DNA from: Solwaraspora sp. WMMD792
GTDB taxonomy: Bacteria; Actinomycetota; Actinomycetes; Mycobacteriales; Micromonosporaceae
NCBI RefSeq assembly: GCF_029626105.1
Contig: NZ_JARUBH010000009.1
Span: 2,542,001 to 2,606,000, forward strand
DNA: 64,000 nucleotides
Direction: 5' to 3'
The position numbers were made by a program, and so were the translations under genes. This document shows, piece by piece, positions 26,748 to 35,981 of this stretch. The notes below the pieces were generated by a model. That model searched no databases. It had not been told where the DNA came from and saw only the letters and a list, made by a program, of their open reading frames with translations. Every line of letters starts with the position of its first letter. The first letter of the stretch is position 1.

Positions 26748-27889
26748 TCTTCCTTCCCGAGTCGCGCGGCGGCCTCGTCGGCGACTGCGGTGACGAGGTC
26801 GGCGAAGGGCAGCGCGTCGCCGAGGGTGTCGAGCGCGGCGGTGTGGTCGCCGACCCGGCTGATCCAGGCGGCGACGGGCTGCTCGCCGTAGGTGGTTTCG
26901 ACGGAGGTGGCGTAGGAGGCGAGGCGCTCGGCGGCTTCCCGGACCCGGCCGGTCGGCGAGTCGTAGGTGACGACTTCTTCGTACGCGCCGACGAAGTTGA
27001 TCGGTTGGGTGTCGCGCAGCCGGACGATGACGGCGTCGGGCAGGGTGCGGTTGGCGAAGGTGTTCTGTTTGCCGGTCGGCATGCTCTTGGCGAACGCGGT
27101 GACGAAGGCGTGGACGGCGCGTCGGGTGGCTTCCGGGTCGCCGAGGTTGTCGTTGAGCCGGTCGACGTCGAGGGTGGCGTAGCGGTACAGGGTCGACGAG
27201 TTGAATTCGACGGTGCCGATCATGCCTGCGCCTTGTTCCTTCGCGTCGTCCTTGCGGTCGTCGACGGCGGTGTAGTAGTCGAATTCGTTGTTGACGGCGT
27301 GCACGCTGATCGCGTGGGCGACCTGGACGGCGGCGTCGACGTTGGTGTCGGACAGGTCAGCGAGCATCCGGCCGAACAGTGCGATGTCGACGGAGTGCCG
27401 CTGGTTGGCGAGCTTCTTCAGCTCTTTGCCGTCGGGGTCCTTGCCGGCGCGGTGCGCGGCGATGGCGTGTGCGGCGATCGCGTCGAGCTGGTGGTGGCTG
27501 AGGAATACCAGATACTCGGACTCTGCTGCGGTGACGCCGTCGTCGGCCTTGTTCTTGGCGGCTTTTGTGGCCTTGGCCGGTTTGGCGAGCCCGAGCGCGG
27601 TCAGTGCCTTGTTGGCGAGGTCGATCTTCGCGTCGGCGAGGTCCGGTGCCTGCCCGGCAATCAGTTCGCCGAGGGATTCGCCGAGCCGCTTGGTCCGCTC
27701 CCCCAGGTCGGCGCGGTCGAGCAGCGCGTCGAACGAGGTCCGGGTGGCGCGTTTCCACGCCTGGCTGGAGACCCGGGCCCGGCGTTGGCCGCCGTAGACG
27801 GCGGTTTTCGGTGAGCCGGTGTCGTCCCGGTTGAGGTTGCTCGGCGGGACGGTCTGCAGGATGTGGATGTCGATCACGGTTCGGCTCAT
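26744..27889 (-). CDS. cas7e: Cascade backbone subunit Cas7e (Cse4/CasC)
   Basis: 381 residues beginning IDIHILQTVPPSNLNRDDTGSPKTAVYGGQRRARVSSQAWKRATR, the hallmark Cas7e start. GMIGTVEFNSSTLYRYATLDVDRLNDNL and GKQNTFANRTLPDAVIVRLRD are also standard. Six copies form the Cascade backbone along the spacer. A Lys/Ala-rich loop (AKPAKATKAAKNKADD) is inserted around residue 100. Overlaps cse2 by 4 nt. Confidence 0.96.
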   Translation of the reverse strand: MSRTVIDIHILQTVPPSNLNRDDTGSPKTAVYGGQRRARVSSQAWKRATRTSFDALLDRADLGERTKRLGESLGELIAGQAPDLADAKIDLANKALTALGLAKPAKATKAAKNKADDGVTAAESEYLVFLSHHQLDAIAAHAIAAHRAGKDPDGKELKKLANQRHSVDIALFGRMLADLSDTNVDAAVQVAHAISVHAVNNEFDYYTAVDDRKDDAKEQGAGMIGTVEFNSSTLYRYATLDVDRLNDNLGDPEATRRAVHAFVTAFAKSMPTGKQNTFANRTLPDAVIVRLRDTQPINFVGAYEEVVTYDSPTGRVREAAERLASYATSVETTYGEQPVAAWISRVGDHTAALDTLGDALPFADLVTAVADEAAARLGKEE

Positions 27890-28545
27890 GGCTGGTCCTT
27901 CGAGGAGTCGCTGTCGGTGGTGTCGGCGTCGGTGTCAGTGCCGGTGGTGGTGTTCGTGGTGCGGTGGTATTCGCGGCCCCACAGTGAGCGGATCTTGTCC
28001 GGGCCGCCGGGTGCCTGGAATTCGCGCAGGTCGTCGGCGAGCAGCCCGTAGTCGAGGGCGATGCGTTTGTCGCGCAGCAGTCGGACCAGGCCCCGGCAGT
28101 GGTGCAGCGCCTCGGTGAAGGTGGCGGCGGTGCCCATCGCGACGAACCGCCGCCGCACGGCTTCCTTGCTGGGGCTCTGCGCGGCGAGCAGCGCGACGGC
28201 CTGACCGAAGCCGTACCCGTCGCGGTGCATCCCACGGTCGTGTGACGACTGCTGGTGTACGGCGTACAGGGTGAGCGCAGCGTGCCGGGCGTGTTCGACC
28301 GGTTCCGGATCGTCGGCGAGCCGGCGGGGCAGGAACTCCGTCGGTACGGCGGTGACGCCGAGGATGTCCAGGCGTGATCCGGCGAGGGTGCCGGCGGCGG
28401 CCCGCAGCCGGGCGAGGGTGGCGATGGCGGCGGGCGCGTCGTTGATGAAGGCGCTCTGGAGCTTCGCGACGTCCTTGGCGACGTCGTCGCCGAACGGGCG
28501 TCGCCGACGGATCGCCGCCCTGGCCGGGGTGCTTGTCTGGCTCAT
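27886..28545 (-). CDS. cse2: Cascade small subunit Cse2 (CasB)
   Basis: 219 residues from the ATG at 28545, which overlaps the cse1 stop by 4 nt. Helical protein with the family blocks LARLRAAAG, AALTLYAVHQQSSH and SVRRRFVAMGTA-type sequence (AVRRRFVAMGTAATFTEALHHCRGLVRLLR), then LADDLREFQAPGGPDKIRSLWGREYHR. It stabilises the displaced strand in Cascade. The C-terminal ~25 residues are a Thr/Asp-rich low-complexity tail. Confidence 0.93.
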   Translation of the reverse strand: MSQTSTPARAAIRRRRPFGDDVAKDVAKLQSAFINDAPAAIATLARLRAAAGTLAGSRLDILGVTAVPTEFLPRRLADDPEPVEHARHAALTLYAVHQQSSHDRGMHRDGYGFGQAVALLAAQSPSKEAVRRRFVAMGTAATFTEALHHCRGLVRLLRDKRIALDYGLLADDLREFQAPGGPDKIRSLWGREYHRTTNTTTGTDTDADTTDSDSSKDQP

Positions 28546-30191
28546 GTCAGGGCCACTTCCTCCTGCGGACGGTCGGTGGTGTCTGGCTGTGCCGGCCGGA
28601 GCGGGCCGGCCAGTGGCAGCGCCTTCGACAGTTGGTTGCGGAACCAGGCGTCGGCCTGGGCGCTGGTGATCAGGGTCTTGTCGATCTCCCGGCCGGCCCA
28701 GGCGACCGGTCCGGCTTCCGCGACCATGCGGTCGCCGAGTCCGCGCAGCGACTTCGCGGCGGTGCGGTGCCAGGCGGCGCGGGCCTCGGCGAGGTCGACT
28801 CCGTCGACGAGCCCGCGCAGCCAGTCGCGGAACTGCTGGTCGAGGGCGGCGTACGCTTCGGCGGTCGTCTCGTCGCGGGCGCCGTCGACGCGTTTGTCGT
28901 CGCGGACGCCGGCGGCGCGTAGCAGGTTGCGGCCGAGGTTGACGAGGGCGCGTACGCCCTGGTCGGCGTCGTCGGCGGCGCGTTGCACCTCGATGGCGGT
29001 CTGCGGGTCGGTGATGGCCCGTACCGGCATGGTGACCGCGTCGTCGATGATCTCGTCCAGGACGGACTGTTGGGTGCCGTAGACGGCGCCGACGGCACGG
29101 AGCCGGATGACGGGTCGGCGCAGCAGCCGGCGGTTGGCGGCGTACCCGATCCATTCGAGGACGCCGGGGTCGAGGTTGGCTGGTGGTTCGCCGCTGCCGC
29201 CGCGTCCGGCGGTGCCGGGCAGCATCGCTTCGAGGCCGCGCCACAGCGCCCGGCCGGGTGCGTGGGTTTTCGGCAGGTACACCGGGGTGGTCTTGAGTGC
29301 CTTCTCCTGGGTGGGGCTGCGCCGCCAGGCGGTGAGTGGTTCTCGTTGGTGCAGGTCGCGAGGGCTGAGCGGGTCTCCGTAGGCGAGCACCACGCCGGTG
29401 ATGCCGTGCTCGTCACCGTGCAGCCGGATCCGCCGCGACTGCCAGGTGTAGAGGCGCAGCACTCCCGACGGTGTCAGGTCGTCCTGCTCGGCGGGGCCGG
29501 GCGGGTCGACGTCCCAGATCGGCGCGTCGTTGTCGTCGCGGCGCAGGTACGGCACGTCGTGTGGCACCAGGTTGAGCAGCAGTGTCTCGCGCAGGTTGTC
29601 GCCTTCGACGAAGACGCCGCCGAGGGAGCCGGCGTAGCCGGTGCCGAGCGGGTAGACCTTGCCGCCTTTGACCCGGCTGTCGCCGACCGCGCCGGATTTG
29701 ATCCCGGAGACGTCGTACGCATGGGCGTGCACCAGCCAGCGGGCGGCCTCGGCCGGGGTGATCCGGCGCAGCGCGGGGCCGGACCGGGCGGTGAACAGCG
29801 GTGCGCCGCTCGGCACGTCGGCGATGAGCCGTTCGAGCCCGAACACTTCGCCTTTGCTGGTCCGCAGGTCGGCGACCTGGTAAAAGGGCGTGGTCGGGTG
29901 CAGCAGGTCGAACCGCTCCCGGCGCTCGTCGAGGTAGTCGAGGATGTCGTCGACCGGCAGGTCGGCGGCGGCCCACAGCTGCTCCCAGTCGTCCTCGCTG
30001 GGGCCGCCGACGGTGTCGTGCAGGACGGCGAGCAGCAGGCGCAGGACGGCGAACTCCTGGGTCGGCACGTCACCGGTGATCCGGCGCAGCGTGCCGGCCC
30101 GGCGGAAGGCGTCGGCGAGCGACACCTCCTCCACCTGCCCGTCGAGCCGCTGCACGAGCAGCCAGTGCCGATCAACAAGATCAAATGACAT
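28542..30191 (-). CDS. cse1: Cascade large subunit Cse1 (CasA)
   Basis: 549 residues, first gene of the leftward cas operon. The family start is SFDLVDRHWLLVQRLDGQVEEVSLADAFRRA; blocks FDLLHPTTPFYQVADLRT, VHAHAYDVSGIKSGA, GTGYAGSLGGVFVEGDNLRETLLLNLV and LTPSGVLRLYTWQSRRIRL are typical. Cse1 recognises the PAM and recruits Cas3. All seven genes to cas2 are joined by overlaps of 1-4 nt or a 1-nt gap, so the operon is fully coupled. Confidence 0.95.
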   Translation of the reverse strand: MSFDLVDRHWLLVQRLDGQVEEVSLADAFRRAGTLRRITGDVPTQEFAVLRLLLAVLHDTVGGPSEDDWEQLWAAADLPVDDILDYLDERRERFDLLHPTTPFYQVADLRTSKGEVFGLERLIADVPSGAPLFTARSGPALRRITPAEAARWLVHAHAYDVSGIKSGAVGDSRVKGGKVYPLGTGYAGSLGGVFVEGDNLRETLLLNLVPHDVPYLRRDDNDAPIWDVDPPGPAEQDDLTPSGVLRLYTWQSRRIRLHGDEHGITGVVLAYGDPLSPRDLHQREPLTAWRRSPTQEKALKTTPVYLPKTHAPGRALWRGLEAMLPGTAGRGGSGEPPANLDPGVLEWIGYAANRRLLRRPVIRLRAVGAVYGTQQSVLDEIIDDAVTMPVRAITDPQTAIEVQRAADDADQGVRALVNLGRNLLRAAGVRDDKRVDGARDETTAEAYAALDQQFRDWLRGLVDGVDLAEARAAWHRTAAKSLRGLGDRMVAEAGPVAWAGREIDKTLITSAQADAWFRNQLSKALPLAGPLRPAQPDTTDRPQEEVALT

Positions 30192-30496
30192 TGGGCATTT
30201 CCCATCGTGGCCAGACAGGTTGCTCTGACATGGATCGGGACCCTACTGCGGGCCACCGACATTCCAAACTTGATCATCGGGATACGAGGTGACATCGCAT
30301 TTCGCTAGCAATCCTTGCCCTGAGCAGGAAATTGTCTCCTCAGCTCTGGCCGGGGCAAGGAGCCGGGCGGCCTCGAACAAGACCACAGATGGCAAAAATG
30401 CAGTCGCCTTGCCGACAGATCCTCAACCGTTCGGCCACGTTGTCCGGTCGATCACGCTATGGCGACTGGCCAAGCTGGCACTTTGGATCAACAGCC
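30192..30496. promoter_or_regulatory. Divergent cse1/cas3 control region
   Basis: 305 bp without a supported gene, noticeably richer in A/T than its surroundings. It must contain the leftward cas operon promoter and the rightward cas3 promoter. A TTGATC element overlapping a TGATCA palindrome lies near 30270; I cannot assign a -10 box with confidence. Confidence 0.4.
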
Positions 30497-33370
30497 GTGG
30501 CTACGCAACAGACGGTTGAGTTGAGCGACGCGGCGTCGTCGGCGTGGGGCAAGACGAGCGAGGATGGCCCCGGCTGGCTACCGCTGTGGCAGCATCTCGC
30601 CGACGCGGCGGCCGTCGCGGAACGGCTGTGGCGGCACTGGCTCAACGACGCCGTACGGCAGCGGATCAGCTCGGCGCTGCCCGGCGGTGACGCCGACGGG
30701 CGACTCCTGGTCGCCTGGCTGGCGGGGGTGCACGACATCGGCAAGGCGACACCGGCGTTCGCCGTGCAGCGCGACGATCTGATGAGCCGGATGCACGCTC
30801 GCGGGCTGACGGTCGACAACCGTGTCAAGGCAGACCGGCGTATCGCGCCGCACGCCCTGGCCGGCCAGATCCTGCTGGAGGACTGGCTGATCGACGGGCA
30901 CGACTGGGTGCCGCGAGCGGCAGCCACGTTCGCCGTGGTCGTCGGTGGCCATCACGGCGTACCGCCGACGGACAAGGAGCTGCACGCGGCCCGCAGCCTC
31001 GACTACCTGCTCGGCACCGGGCCGTGGCCGGCGGTGCAGCGGGAGTTACTGGACTGGATGACCGACCGGTGCGGCGTACGGGACCGACTGTCAGCGTGGC
31101 GCGACGTCCGACTCCCCCAGCCGGTGCAGGCGCTGCTGACCGGCATCGTCGTGGTCGCCGACTGGATTGCCAGCAACCAGGAGCTGTTCCCGACGACGTA
31201 CGCGGCCGACGTGCACCGGGTCGAGCGGGCCTGGGACGATCTGGACCTGCCGTCGCCGTGGCGGGCCGTCGACCTCGGCCTCTCCCCCGACGCGATCATT
31301 GCCACCCGGTTCGGGCTGCCGGCCGGCGCGACCGCGTACCCGGTGCAGCGGGCGGTGATCGACCAGGCCCGGCGGATGGCCGAACCCGGCCTGATGATCG
31401 TCGAGGCGCCGATGGGCGACGGCAAGACGGAGGCCGCGCTCGCCGCCGTCGAGATCCTCGCCGCCCGGTTCGGGCTGTCCGGCTGTTTCGTCGCGCTGCC
31501 GACCCGGGCCACCAGCGACGCCATGCTGTCCCGAGGGCTGTCCTGGATGGAGCGGCTGCCGGACCGCGACGCCGACCGTGGCGCCTACGGGGTGGCGTTG
31601 GCGCACGGCAAGTCGAGCTTCAACAACGAGTACGACACGCTGCGCATTGACCGGCGTCCCAGCTCGATCGGCGTCGACGAGGAGGGCGTGCAGCTCGCCG
31701 TGCACCGGTGGCTGGCGTCGCGCAAGAAGATCCTGCTGTCCGATTTCGTCGTCGGCACCGTCGACCAGCTGCTGTTCATGGCGTTGAAGGCTCGGTACGT
31801 GGTGCTGCGTCACCTCGGGCTCGCCGGCAAGGTCGTCGTTGTCGACGAGGCGCACGCCTACGACGTGCACATGAGCCAGTACCTGGACCGGGCGTTGGAG
31901 TGGCTGGCCGCGTACCGCGTACCGGTGATCGTGCTGTCGGCGACGCTGCCGGCGCGGCGTCGCCGGCAGATGATGATGGCGTACGACGACGGCCGGTTCG
32001 GGCAGCCGACGCAGCGCCAGCGGCGGCGACGCACGCCGGCATCCGACGCGGCCCCGGGCGCGGACACCGACCCGTACGCCGACCTGGCCGGGGACATCGG
32101 CTACCCGGTGATCACCTGCTCGGGCGCGACGGACCGGCAGCCGGCGGTGACGACGACGGCTTCGTCCGGCCGGGCGGTGCAGGTGCGGGTGAGCCGCTTC
32201 GACGACGACCCGCAGCGCCTCGCCGACCTGCTCGCGGACGAGATCGGTCGGGGCGGTTGCGCCCTGGTGGTCCGCAACACGGTCCGGCGGGTCCAGGAGA
32301 CCGCCGCCGTGCTGCGGCGACGGTTCGGCACGGACATTCCGGTGTTCGTGGCGCACTCCCGTTTCCTGGCACCGGACCGGGCCGCGAACGACCGGCGGCT
32401 GCTGGACATGTTCGGGCCGCCGAGCCGGGTCGCGGACCGCCCGGAGCGGTATGTCGTGGTCTCCAGCCAGGTGGCGGAGGTGTCGCTGGACGTCGACTTC
32501 GACCTGCTGGTCACCGATCTCGCCCCGGTCGATCTGCTGTTGCAGCGGATGGGCCGGCTGCACCGGCACCACCGCAGCCGCCCGGCTCATCTGGCGACGC
32601 CGCGCTGCCTGATCACCGGCGCGGACTGGTCGACGGATCCGCCCGAGCCGGTGCAGGGTTCACGGATCGTGTACGGCCGGGCCGGGTTGTGGCGGGCGGC
32701 CGGCGTCCTCTGGCCGCATCTCGACGGCGACGTCCCGGTCGAGCTGCCCGCAGACATCCCGACGCTGGTGCAGACCGCGTACGACGTGCCGTTGGTCGGC
32801 CCGACCGGCTGGCATCCGGCGATGCGCGAAGCCGACGAGGCGGCGACGAAAAGGCAGCAGGAGCATTGTGTACGGGCGGACGCGTACCGGCTGAACCCGG
32901 TCTCGGCGCAGCCGACCGCCCTGCTCGGCTGGTTGGTGGCGCACATCGGCGACGCCGACGCGGGCGGCGACGACGCGCGCGGGCGTGGTCACGTCCGCTC
33001 CGACTCCGCCGAGAGCCTGGAGGTGATTCTCCTGGTACGCCGCGACGGCCGGCTGCACCTCCCGGACTGGGTGCCGGACGACCCCGGCCGGGAGGTGCCT
33101 ACGGAGATGGCACCGGACAACCGGCTGGCCCGGTCGGTGGCCCGGTGCACGCTCGCCCTGCCGCAGCTGATGACCAGCAGACTCGACGAGGTGATCGACG
33201 AGCTGGAGGCCCGCAACTGCTTCCCGGCCTGGGATGCGTCGCACTGGCTGGCCGGCGAACTCGTGCTCGACATCGACGACACCGGCCGCACCCAGATCGC
33301 CGGCTTCGACCTGCACTACGACAACACCGACGGACTCATCGTCACCAAACTGGATGCCTCACTCATCTGA
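30497..33370 (+). CDS. cas3: Type I-E CRISPR-associated nuclease-helicase Cas3
   Basis: I take the GTG at 30497 (957 residues), just before LSDAASSAWGKTSEDGPGWLPLWQHLADAAAVA, the normal start of the HD domain; the frame is open ~55 codons further but that part is unlike the family. HD nuclease residues: the DGWLPLW-type H (QHLAD), HD at residues 79-80 (GVHDIGKATPAF), PHALAG and GGHHG. Helicase: Walker A MGDGKTEAAL (~308), DEAH box VVVDEAHAYD (~449), motif III LSATLP, SSQVAEVSLDVDFD, and motif VI QRMGRLHRH. It degrades DNA bound by Cascade. It faces away from the rest of the cas operon and towards array 2, which is transcribed in the opposite direction. Confidence 0.95.
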   Translation: MATQQTVELSDAASSAWGKTSEDGPGWLPLWQHLADAAAVAERLWRHWLNDAVRQRISSALPGGDADGRLLVAWLAGVHDIGKATPAFAVQRDDLMSRMHARGLTVDNRVKADRRIAPHALAGQILLEDWLIDGHDWVPRAAATFAVVVGGHHGVPPTDKELHAARSLDYLLGTGPWPAVQRELLDWMTDRCGVRDRLSAWRDVRLPQPVQALLTGIVVVADWIASNQELFPTTYAADVHRVERAWDDLDLPSPWRAVDLGLSPDAIIATRFGLPAGATAYPVQRAVIDQARRMAEPGLMIVEAPMGDGKTEAALAAVEILAARFGLSGCFVALPTRATSDAMLSRGLSWMERLPDRDADRGAYGVALAHGKSSFNNEYDTLRIDRRPSSIGVDEEGVQLAVHRWLASRKKILLSDFVVGTVDQLLFMALKARYVVLRHLGLAGKVVVVDEAHAYDVHMSQYLDRALEWLAAYRVPVIVLSATLPARRRRQMMMAYDDGRFGQPTQRQRRRRTPASDAAPGADTDPYADLAGDIGYPVITCSGATDRQPAVTTTASSGRAVQVRVSRFDDDPQRLADLLADEIGRGGCALVVRNTVRRVQETAAVLRRRFGTDIPVFVAHSRFLAPDRAANDRRLLDMFGPPSRVADRPERYVVVSSQVAEVSLDVDFDLLVTDLAPVDLLLQRMGRLHRHHRSRPAHLATPRCLITGADWSTDPPEPVQGSRIVYGRAGLWRAAGVLWPHLDGDVPVELPADIPTLVQTAYDVPLVGPTGWHPAMREADEAATKRQQEHCVRADAYRLNPVSAQPTALLGWLVAHIGDADAGGDDARGRGHVRSDSAESLEVILLVRRDGRLHLPDWVPDDPGREVPTEMAPDNRLARSVARCTLALPQLMTSRLDEVIDELEARNCFPAWDASHWLAGELVLDIDDTGRTQIAGFDLHYDNTDGLIVTKLDASLI

Positions 33371-33417
33371 CGGACACCAACCATGTGACCCGCCCGTCTG
33401 CGTCCATGGGATTAAAG

Positions 33418-33661
33418 ACTCCAATCCCCGCATACGCGGGGAGCAGAACGAGTTGGCTACAGGTAGAAGGGACCTGACGGGACCATGCCCGCGTGCGCGG
33501 GGAGCAGTGCAGGGCCAGCTCCAGGCCCGGGGTCTGGCCGGGACCATCCCCGCGTGCGCGGGGAGCAGCGGCGCGCACTCGCCGGTGTGCGATGGCCGAC
33601 GGGACCATCCCCGCGTGCGCGGGGAGCAGGCTGATCCGCTGGCGCGTGCGTTCGGCCAGTC
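33418..33661 (-). CRISPR. CRISPR array 2, oldest (trailer) segment: 4 repeats
   Basis: Repeats end at 33446, 33507, 33568 and 33629, spaced by 61. The leftmost (ACTCCAATCCCCGCATACG...) and the second (GACCATGCCC) carry changes, as expected at the trailer end. A fourth 32-nt spacer (33630-33661) is followed by transposase sequence where the next repeat should begin. Array 2 is thus the same leftward-reading array that continues at 34023 and 39065. Confidence 0.9.
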
Positions 33662-34022
33662 GCCCATGGTGCAGAAGAACCGCCGTACCCGTAGGTGCAG
33701 CATGGTCTCCCGCCCGGCGACCGGCGCGTCGAGTAGCCGTCGTTCGTACCGGCTGTGCACCCGCCGGGACACGGTCGAGCAGTCCGGGCATCTCGCGCCG
33801 ACGCTACCTGGTTCGGCGTACACCCGCACCGTCAAGCCCGTGGCCAGCACATTCGTGATGCGTAGCCCGGACAGGTGCGAGAAGATGACAGCAGCAACAT
33901 CCACTATGGGCACGAATCATGATCTACCATCGACCGTCCGCGATCACCGAGACCGTGCCAGAGCCCGAACCAACTGACCGTTGACAGCAGGACGCGATCG
34001 ACCAGTTGGACCCGGACCAGGA
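33662..34022 (-). mobile_element. ISL3-type insertion sequence remnant inside array 2
   Basis: 361 bp interrupt the array. Leftward from 33913 it encodes the first ~80 residues of an ISL3-family transposase: VIFSHLSGLRITNVLATGLTVRVYAEPGSVGARCPDCSTVSRRVHSRYERRL, with the CPxC zinc-binding pair, and HLRVRRFFC. The frame then runs out into CRISPR sequence, so the DDE catalytic part and the second end are gone. It is a dead fragment. The first repeat to its right (34023-34051) begins GGATCCAT instead of GGGACCAT, so the junction altered the repeat edge. I see no clean terminal repeat pair or target duplication. Confidence 0.65.
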
Positions 34023-35981
34023 GGATCCATCCCCGCGTGCGCGGGGAGCAGTCGTCTGACCGGTACTCAGCAATGGCGAGCATGGGACCATCCCCGCGTG
34101 CGCGGGGAGCAGCGCCCACCTCGGCGACCGGGTCAGGAGTACGGGGGACCATCCCCGCGTGCGCGGGGAGCAGACGTTCCACGCCGGTTTGGCCAAGGTG
34201 AACTCGGGACCATCCCCGCGTGCGCGGGGAGCAGAAGGTAGTTGGCCAGGGCGATGAGGTCGTGCTGGGACCATCCCCGCGTGCGCGGGGAGCAGGTGCC
34301 GATCGCGGCCGGCGTCTGGTCGTCCACGGGACCATCCCCGCGTGCGCGGGGAGCAGAGCTCGTCGACGACCGCGATCATCAGTGCCTTGGGACCATCCCC
34401 GCGTGCGCGGGGAGCAGAAGCTGCGCGGCACCCGCCAGTGGGGGCAGGCGGGACCATCCCCGCGTGCGCGGGGAGCAGGACCATCCGTCGCGTCGACCAG
34501 CTCGGCTGCGGGGACCATCCCCGCGTGCGCGGGGAGCAGAACGATAGCCAGGTGTCGCGGTTCATGGAGCAGGACCATCCCCGCGTGCGCGGGGAGCAGG
34601 TGCTGGTGACCGCCAGCAGACCGGACGTCCGGGGACCATCCCCGCGTGCGCGGGGAGCAGACGACGTGGTCGAGCCGCGCCGACCCGCCGCCGGGACCAT
34701 CCCCGCGTGCGCGGGGAGCAGACCCTGGTCGCGCTGGCGTTGCTGGTGCTCCTGGGACCATCCCCGCGTGCGCGGGGAGCAGGCCCGCCAGGCGCTCGAG
34801 CAGGCGCAGGCCGCGGGACCATCCCCGCGTGCGCGGGGAGCAGTCGTCGACGGGCCCGGTCGGCACCAAGCCACGGGGACCATCCCCGCGTGCGCGGGGA
34901 GCAGGGACTTACGACGCATTCAAGACACTCCGAATTGGGACCATCCCCGCGTGCGCGGGGAGCAGACGACGGTGCCGGGCTGGTAGCTGATCCGCTCGGG
35001 ACCATCCCCGCGTGCGCGGGGAGCAGAGGGTGCCCGGTTCCCGCACGTCGACCCGCCGGGGACCATCCCCGCGTGCGCGGGGAGCAGGCGCGGCGAGCCT
35101 TCGACAAGCACAAGGACACGGGACCATCCCCGCGTGCGCGGGGAGCAGCAGCTGGCCGAGGGCGTCGCGAGCTGTGGTCAGGGACCATCCCCGCGTGCGC
35201 GGGGAGCAGTGACGATCTCCCGCCACCCGTGGTTGTAGACGGGGACCATCCCCGCGTGCGCGGGGAGCAGAGGCCACACCCCGAGATCACAGCCGGCGCC
35301 GAGGGACCATCCCCGCGTGCGCGGGGAGCAGCATGACGCGTCCCCGTCGGCGGATGTAGAGCGCGGACCATCCCCGCGTGCGCGGGGAGCAGCTGACCAT
35401 GGCTTTCGTGCACGGCAAGGACACGGGACCATCCCCGCGTGCGCGGGGAGCAGCGCATCGGCCGCAACGTGCTCGAGTCGCTGCTGGGACCATCCCCGCG
35501 TGCGCGGGGAGCAGGTCTGACCCGACAGACGACGGCCGCCCGGCTGGGGACCATCCCCGCGTGCGCGGGGAGCAGGCCGTCGTTGATGCGCAGTTCGCCG
35601 TCGGGCAGGGACCATCCCCGCGTGCGCGGGGAGCAGGTCGGCGGCTTGCTCGGCCCATTTGCGGATGCGGGACCATCCCCGCGTGCGCGGGGAGCAGACA
35701 CCTTTAGACGGGTCGATCTCGCCGCGAGAGGGACCATCCCCGCGTGCGCGGGGAGCAGGACCACCCGTTGGCCAAGGAGCGGCCGGACCTGGGACCATCC
35801 CCGCGTGCGCGGGGAGCAGACCATTGTGGGCAATCTGGCTCGCGATCCAGAGGGACCATCCCCGCGTGCGCGGGGAGCAGTCGTTGCCGATGGTCCCAAG
35901 GACTTGGATGCCGGGACCATCCCCGCGTGCGCGGGGAGCAGACCCCAGACGAGGACTGAGACCCCATGGATCTGGGACCAT
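34023..35981 (-). CRISPR. CRISPR array 2, middle segment: 32 repeats plus a split repeat
   Basis: Repeats end every 61 bp from 34051 to 35941 (one 60-bp step at 34599), with 32-nt spacers. After the last complete repeat and its spacer (35942-35973), a new repeat starts with GGGACCAT (35974-35981) and is cut by insertion sequences. The missing part of that repeat resumes at 39070. One repeat start at 35364 has C in place of the first G. Confidence 0.97.
35977..35981. repeat. 5-bp target duplication (ACCAT), left copy
   Basis: ACCAT here and ACCAT at 39065-39069 flank the combined IS5+IS21 insertion inside one CRISPR repeat. Removing everything from 35982 to 39069 restores a perfect 29-nt repeat. 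The size suits an IS21-family target duplication. Confidence 0.8.

Noticed and set aside
31091-32590. 499-codon leftward frame opposite cas3
   Set aside because: Antisense to all helicase motifs of Cas3; composition is that of a shadow.
34479-34510. Spacer starting GACCATCCGTCGCG as a partial repeat duplication
   Set aside because: It is a normal 32-nt spacer in register; resemblance to the repeat start is limited to a few bases.
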